From an uncultured Clostridia bacterium (GTDB taxonomy: Bacteria > Bacillota > Clostridia > Oscillospirales > Ruminococcaceae): a stretch of DNA of 8,951 bases. Each line of letters opens with the position of its first letter. The stretch's first letter is position 1. Of this stretch, positions 5,305 through 8,951 are shown one piece after another. The stretch is taken from positions 1-8,951 of the forward strand of contig CALERQ010000170.1 in assembly GCA_937907305.1 (NCBI GenBank). Direction: 5' to 3'. Under the pieces are notes generated by a model. The model worked only from the letters and a program-made list of their open reading frames with translations. It was not told where the DNA came from and did no database searches. Made by a program: the position numbers and the translations under genes.

Positions 5305-6666
5305 ATGAGGATCGTAATTGTCGGAATCGGAAAGGTCGGCCGGGCCCTGGCGGAGCATCTCTCCCGCGAGGGCCACGATGTCGCCGTCATCGATAACCGC
5401 CCCGGCATGGCGGAGCGCCTGGCGGAGGAACTGGATGTCCTGGGCATCGAGGGCAACGGTGCCGCCTATACCGTGCAGCAGCAGGCCCGGGCCAGTCAGG
5501 CGGATCTTGTCATTGCCGCCACCAGCGAGGATGAGGTCAATATGATCGCCTGCATGACCGCCAAAAAGCTGGGCGCCAAGAATACCATCGCCCGGGTGCG
5601 CAGCGTGGAGTACGAAAGCCAGCTGCGGTTCATGCAGCAGGAGATGGGGCTTTCCCTTTCCATCAACCCGGAGCGGGAAACTGCCCGTGATATCGCCCGT
5701 ATCCTGCGCTTCCCCGCGGTCGCCAAGGTGGAAACCTTCGCCAAGGGCCGGGTGGAGCTGGTGGAATACCATATCCCGCAGGGCAGCCTGCTGGATGGCA
5801 TGGCCCTTAAAAATGTCGCCGCCTCCCTGCATGTCAAGGTGCTGGTCTGCGCCGTCCGCCGTGGGGAAGAGGTCGTTATCCCCGATGGTAACTATGTGCT
5901 GGGCGCCGGGGATTGCATCAGCGTCACCGCCAAGCCGCAGGAGCTGGAGAACTTCTTCCGCGCGCTGGGCGTGTTCCGGGACCATGCCCGCAATGTCATG
6001 GTGGTCGGGGCCGGGCGTATCACCCGCTTTTTGGCGGAGCAGCTGAGCCAAATGAAGATGCGTGTGCGCGTGGTGGACCGGGATGAACAGCGCTGTGTCG
6101 ATCTCAGTGAGGCGGTCCCCAACGCTTTGGTCATCCACGGGGATGCCACCGATGTGCATCTGCTGGCCGAGGAGGGACTGGATGATTCTGATGCCTTTGT
6201 GGCACTCACCGGTCTGGATGAACTCAATATCATGCTGGCCATGTATGCCCGCTGCCACAATGTCGAATGCTCCGTCGCCAAGGTCAACCGCAATTCCTTC
6301 ACCGAGCTTATCAATAAAACCGCCATTGTGGAAAGCACCGTTTCCACCAGTGTAGTTACCGTCAGCCGCATCCTGCAGTATGTCCGCGCGATGGAAAACA
6401 GCACCGGCGGCGGGGTCATTGCCTTGCACCGTATGGTGGAAAACCAGGTAGAAGCCCTGGAATTCCACATCACCGCCGGTTCTCCGCTCATCGGTGTGCC
6501 GTTTAAGGATATGGCCACTCGCCCCAATGTGCTGGTGGGCTGCATTACCCGCCCCAATGGCGAGGTCATTATCCCCTCCGGCGGCGATTCCCTCCAGCCC
6601 GGCGATTCCGCCATCGTCATCACCACCCTTACCGGCCTGCGGGATATCCAGGATATCCTGGCCTAA
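5305..6666 (+). CDS. trkA: Trk potassium uptake system peripheral subunit TrkA
   Basis: This 453-residue cytoplasmic protein is the NAD(H)/nucleotide-binding gating subunit of a Trk/Ktr K+ transporter. It has the duplicated RCK layout. The first Rossmann domain opens IVIVGIGKVG with G7-x-G9-x-x-G12 and acidic D30 at the end of beta-2. A first C-terminal ligand domain covers roughly 135-220. A second Rossmann domain starts VMVVGAGRIT (G235, G237) with D258, and a last C-terminal domain covers about 385-450. In the second nucleotide motif Thr240 replaces the third glycine, which may change NAD binding there. Length is typical for full TrkA rather than the half-size KtrA. An AAGGGAG site 6 bases upstream supports the start. 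No membrane partner (TrkH/TrkG) is next to it here, so the pore subunit must be encoded elsewhere. It is monocistronic, with its own promoter and terminator. Confidence 0.96.
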   Translation: MRIVIVGIGKVGRALAEHLSREGHDVAVIDNRPGMAERLAEELDVLGIEGNGAAYTVQQQARASQADLVIAATSEDEVNMIACMTAKKLGAKNTIARVRSVEYESQLRFMQQEMGLSLSINPERETARDIARILRFPAVAKVETFAKGRVELVEYHIPQGSLLDGMALKNVAASLHVKVLVCAVRRGEEVVIPDGNYVLGAGDCISVTAKPQELENFFRALGVFRDHARNVMVVGAGRITRFLAEQLSQMKMRVRVVDRDEQRCVDLSEAVPNALVIHGDATDVHLLAEEGLDDSDAFVALTGLDELNIMLAMYARCHNVECSVAKVNRNSFTELINKTAIVESTVSTSVVTVSRILQYVRAMENSTGGGVIALHRMVENQVEALEFHITAGSPLIGVPFKDMATRPNVLVGCITRPNGEVIIPSGGDSLQPGDSAIVITTLTGLRDIQDILA

Positions 6667-6680
6667 AATATCGTTTTTTC

Positions 6681-6710
6681 AGGCTCCGTTTCCTCCGGGA
6701 AGCGGAGCCT
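6681..6710 (+). terminator. Terminator of trkA
   Basis: AGGCTCCG (6681-6688) pairs with CGGAGCCT (6703-6710). The helix continues inward through TTTCC/GGAAG to a total of about 13 pairs with a 4-base loop. It starts 15 bases past the trkA stop. The T-tract after it (CTTATCATCTCTG, then ATTTTT) is weak, so termination may be incomplete. Confidence 0.65.
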
Positions 6711-6765
6711 CTTATCATCTCTGTTATTTTTATAACGATTTTTCGCAAAAACCGTGTAATATTGT

Positions 6766-6794
6766 TTGTATCCCGCCGATAAATGTATTATAAT
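6766..6794 (+). promoter_or_regulatory. Promoter of hprK-murB
   Basis: A perfect -10 TATAAT (6789-6794) lies 17 bases after a weak -35 TTGTAT (6766-6771, 3 of 6). It is in the AT-rich island after the trkA terminator. The predicted start near 6801 leaves an unusually long leader of about 200 bases before hprK. Confidence 0.65.
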
Positions 6795-6800
6795 AAACTG

Positions 6801-7002
6801 TGTATAGCTATTTTGCATATCGCTTTCGCATAGCCGTTATGCTTTGCCGCCCGGCGGCGGTGAAAATGGGTGCTGGCTGCGTGGCCGCCCTTGACAGGCA
6901 TCAGCCTGCCTCCGTCAGGCAAGAGCCTGCCTGCGGCCGTCCGCTTGCCATCCCGACATTTTCCCTCGCCGCCAGCTTTCATCATAGAAAGGGGTTTTAC
7001 CC
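6801..7002 (+). promoter_or_regulatory. Long structured 5' leader of hprK
   Basis: About 200 bases separate the predicted start from the hprK ATG, with no convincing gene on either strand. Inside, GGCCGC (6883-6888) can pair with GCGGCC (6933-6938) and enclose two small hairpins with CAGGC/GCCTG stems and 4-base loops (6895-6908 and 6916-6929). A short GC hairpin lies at about 6846-6860. The AAAGGGG ribosome binding site is at 6988-6994. No known riboswitch consensus was recognised and there is no T-run that would make an attenuator. It could instead be a degenerate relative of the cloverleaf repeat. Confidence 0.4.
6895..6935 (+). repeat. Imperfect 21-base tandem repeat forming two hairpins
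   Basis: Bases 6895-6914 and 6916-6935 agree at 17 of 20 positions, in the form CAGGCAnnAGCCTGCCTnCG. Each copy is itself a hairpin with a 5-bp stem and a tetraloop (ATCA in the first, AAGA in the second). The stems are kept in both copies while two of the three differences fall in the loops. Confidence 0.7.
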
Positions 7003-7938
7003 ATGCCGCACCAGTATACCGTCCCGCTTAAAAAGATCATCAAGGATCTGAACCTGCAGATTCTCTATTATCCCAAAACCGAGGAGGAGATCCTGGTCAG
7101 CCACGCCGAGCTGATGCGTCCGGGCCTCGCCTTCACCGGGTTCTTCCAGGGCTTTGTCCCGGCCCGCATCAATATGATCGGCCGTACCGAGCTGGCCTAT
7201 CTGGAAACTCTGCCGCCCCACCTGCTGCGGCAGAGCCTGGAGGGCTTCCTTTCCCGCAGCCCCAAGGCCGTCATCATCACCCAGGATTTCTCCTTCCGCC
7301 CCCTCTTTTTGGAGCTGGCGGAAAAGTACTGCGTGCCGCTGATGCAGTCCCCGGAAAATACCACCCATATGGCCGCCCAGCTCAATGCCAAGCTGAGTCT
7401 GGAGCTGGCCCCCCGCACCACCGTCCACGGCGTTTTGATGGAGATCTACGGCGAGGGTGTGCTGCTCACCGGGGATTCCGGCGTCGGCAAAAGCGAGACC
7501 GCCCTGGAGCTGCTCAAGCGCGGCCACCGCCTCATCGCCGATGACGCCGTGGAGGTCCGCCGGGTCTCCAATACCACCCTGGTCGGCTCCGCCCCGGATA
7601 ACATCCGTCACTATATGGAGCTGCGCGGGGTCGGCATTATTAATGTCAGCCGATTGTTCGGCGTCGGCTCGGTCAAAAATACCGCCAATATCAATTTTGT
7701 CATCCAGCTGGAAACCTACGACCCCGAAAAGGTCTACGACCGTATTGGGCTGGAGGAGGAAACCACCAATATTCTGGGTATGAAAGTGCCCGCCGCTACC
7801 ATCCCGGTCCAAACCGGCCGAAACCTCGCCGTCATCATCGAGGTGGCCACCATGAACTACCGTCAGCGCGCCATGGGCAATAATTCCGCTAAAGAGCTGA
7901 TGGAACAGCTGGGCCTTACCGATGATGTGCAGCCCTGA
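7003..7938 (+). CDS. hprK: HPr kinase/phosphorylase
   Basis: This 311-residue cytoplasmic enzyme phosphorylates HPr on its regulatory serine using ATP or pyrophosphate, and removes that phosphate by phosphorolysis, so controlling carbon catabolite repression in Firmicutes. The N-terminal domain is about residues 1-130. Catalytic features follow: His142 in TVHGVL, the Walker A loop GDSGVGKS at 157-164, the ELIADD-like RLIADDAVEV segment, and the family signature ELRGVGIINV at 206-215. Length is normal and all key motifs are intact. An AAAGGGG site 8 bases upstream supports the start. murB follows after 21 bases, so the two are probably cotranscribed. Because the phosphorolysis reaction releases pyrophosphate, there is a conceptual link to the pyrophosphatase in this window, but no direct evidence for one. 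Confidence 0.97.
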   Translation: MPHQYTVPLKKIIKDLNLQILYYPKTEEEILVSHAELMRPGLAFTGFFQGFVPARINMIGRTELAYLETLPPHLLRQSLEGFLSRSPKAVIITQDFSFRPLFLELAEKYCVPLMQSPENTTHMAAQLNAKLSLELAPRTTVHGVLMEIYGEGVLLTGDSGVGKSETALELLKRGHRLIADDAVEVRRVSNTTLVGSAPDNIRHYMELRGVGIINVSRLFGVGSVKNTANINFVIQLETYDPEKVYDRIGLEEETTNILGMKVPAATIPVQTGRNLAVIIEVATMNYRQRAMGNNSAKELMEQLGLTDDVQP

Positions 7939-7959
7939 CCGCCGAAAGGAGCCCACCCT

Positions 7960-8853
7960 ATGAATCTACTGGAACAGCTGCAAAATGCGGGCATCCCCTA
8001 TACCGAAAATGAACCCATGAGCCGCCGTACCACCTTTGGCATCGGTGGACCGGCGCTGCTGCTGCGTCCCCGCACCCGTACCCAGCTGCAAACCGCCGTT
8101 TCCCTCTGCCGGGCGGCGGGAACCGCCCCCTTTATTCTGGGCCGGGGCAGCAATCTGCTGGTCAGCGATAGCGGCATCGCCCGCCCCGTCATCCAGCTGG
8201 ATGGCGACTTTACCGCGATCTCCCGGCAGGGAAATACCCTGCGCTGCGGGGCTGGGGCCTCTCTCATCGCCATCTGCCGGGCCGCCGCGGAAAACAGCCT
8301 TTCCGGCCTGGAATGGGCCTTTGGCATCCCCGGCTCTTTGGGCGGGGGAGTATACATGAATGCCGGCGCCTACGGCGGTGAGCTTCGGGATGTCCTCACG
8401 GAAGTCACCTTCCTGGATGAGGCCGGGGAATACCGTACTCTGCCCGCCGCAGCACTGGAACTTTCCTACCGCCATAGTATTTTCGAGGAGCGTCCGGGCT
8501 GCGTTATCGTGGAAGCGGTGCTGACCCTCATCCCCGGCGAGGAACCCGCCATCCGCGCGGCCATGGAGGACTATATGTCCCGCCGCCGGGAAAAGCAGCC
8601 CCTGGAATACGGCAGCGCCGGTTCCACTTTTAAGCGGCCGGCAGGAAACTACGCCTCCGCCCTGGTGGATCAGTGCGGGCTCAAGGGCCTTTCCATCGGC
8701 GGGGCCGAGGTCAGCCAAAAGCACGCCGGCTTTATCATCAACCGGGGCGGGGCCACCGCCGCCGATGTGCGGCAGCTTATCGCCGAAGTACAGCGCATCG
8801 TCCGGGAAAAGACCGGCTATACCCTCGAATGTGAAATCAAGTTTGTGGAGTGA
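7960..8853 (+). CDS. murB: UDP-N-acetylenolpyruvoylglucosamine reductase
   Basis: This 297-residue FAD enzyme uses NADPH to reduce UDP-N-acetylglucosamine enolpyruvate to UDP-N-acetylmuramate, the second committed step of peptidoglycan precursor synthesis in the cytoplasm. Seen: the FAD-binding GRGSNLL at 61-67, GIPGSLGGGVYMNAGAYGGE in the middle, SYRHSIFEE, the catalytic YGSAGSTFKRP with proton-donor Ser222, SIGGAEVSQKHAGFIIN, and the C-terminal ECEIKF with the expected catalytic Glu292. Length and motifs fit the shorter, type II enzymes common in Firmicutes. An AAAGGAG site about 9 bases upstream fixes the start. It follows hprK by 21 bases. In many Clostridia this pair continues with rapZ, yvcK and whiA, which would lie beyond the window if the order is kept. 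Confidence 0.97.
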   Translation: MNLLEQLQNAGIPYTENEPMSRRTTFGIGGPALLLRPRTRTQLQTAVSLCRAAGTAPFILGRGSNLLVSDSGIARPVIQLDGDFTAISRQGNTLRCGAGASLIAICRAAAENSLSGLEWAFGIPGSLGGGVYMNAGAYGGELRDVLTEVTFLDEAGEYRTLPAAALELSYRHSIFEERPGCVIVEAVLTLIPGEEPAIRAAMEDYMSRRREKQPLEYGSAGSTFKRPAGNYASALVDQCGLKGLSIGGAEVSQKHAGFIINRGGATAADVRQLIAEVQRIVREKTGYTLECEIKFVE

Positions 8854-8908
8854 TCCGGGAGATCTCTCCGCGGGCTCTCAGCAGGCCGCAGGATGACGGG
8901 CGCAGCCC

Positions 8909-8946
8909 CAGCCGCCTACGGCGGCTGCCGCAGGCTCCGCCTGCGG
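8909..8946. repeat. Two tandem GC-rich hairpins, probably the left part of a second cloverleaf element
   Basis: CAGCCGCC (8909-8916) pairs with GGCGGCTG (8920-8927) across the 3-base loop TAC. CCGCAGGC (8928-8935) pairs with GCCTGCGG (8939-8946) across TCC. Both have 8-bp perfect stems and 3-base loops, the same design as two arms of the 5122-5212 element, and the first shares the AGCCGCC/GGCGGCT stem with it. The preceding GGGCGCAGCCCC (8898-8909) would be the left outer arm if its complement lies just past the window end. It begins about 50 bases after the murB stop and may also act as a terminator, though no T-run is visible. Confidence 0.65.
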
Positions 8947-8951
8947 GTTCC

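Noticed and set aside
5281..6468. 395-residue minus-strand frame opposite trkA
   Set aside because: Antisense shadow; the His/Gly/Asp-rich composition is typical of reverse reading of a coding GC-rich gene, and it would cover the trkA start.
6800..7051. 83-residue plus-strand frame upstream of hprK
   Set aside because: It would begin at a GTG with no ribosome binding site, at the predicted transcription start, and overlap the hprK start in another frame; composition is not protein-like.
6997..7956. 319-residue minus-strand frame opposite hprK
   Set aside because: Antisense shadow of a gene with all HprK motifs intact; no family resemblance.

Overview
The window looks like chromosomal DNA from a GC-rich anaerobic member of the Firmicutes, most likely class Clostridia near the Oscillospirales/Ruminococcaceae. 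This is inferred from gene content: HPr kinase/phosphorylase next to MurB, LrgAB, a clostridial-type membrane pyrophosphatase, AGGAGG-like ribosome binding sites, and sigma-A promoters in AT-rich islands. No mobile element, CRISPR array, tRNA or rRNA gene was seen. All eight complete genes belong to known families, and the least explained material is intergenic.

Left part, all on the minus strand. At 1-81 is the start of a lipoprotein gene that runs off the window. After a 216-base gap (an exact 28-bp tandem duplication, a weak promoter for the lipoprotein, and a terminator) comes hppA (298-2385), an ion-pumping pyrophosphatase with its own near-consensus promoter. A 298-base gap with hairpins follows. 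Then comes a four-gene cluster read from one promoter at about 5071-5048: a short MGMT-like DNA repair protein, an MscS channel, lrgA and lrgB. The spacings are 18 bases, 46 bases and an 8-base overlap.

Right part, all on the plus strand. trkA (5305-6666) has its own promoter and terminator. A 336-base gap holds a strong promoter and a structured leader of about 200 bases. Then come hprK (7003-7938) and murB (7960-8853), 21 bases apart. The final 98 bases hold GC-rich hairpins.

Themes. Much of the window concerns ion and membrane homeostasis: a pyrophosphate-driven Na+ (possibly Na+/H+) pump of the K+-dependent type, a K+ uptake regulator, a mechanosensitive channel, and the LrgAB pair. hprK and murB link carbon catabolite control with cell wall synthesis, as in many Firmicutes. 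The most unusual signal is a 91-bp cloverleaf palindrome (15-bp outer stem and three hairpin arms, 5122-5212) between the divergent MGMT and trkA promoters. Two arms of the same design recur at the right edge after murB, and a simpler two-hairpin version sits in the hprK leader. This suggests a dispersed structured intergenic repeat family.
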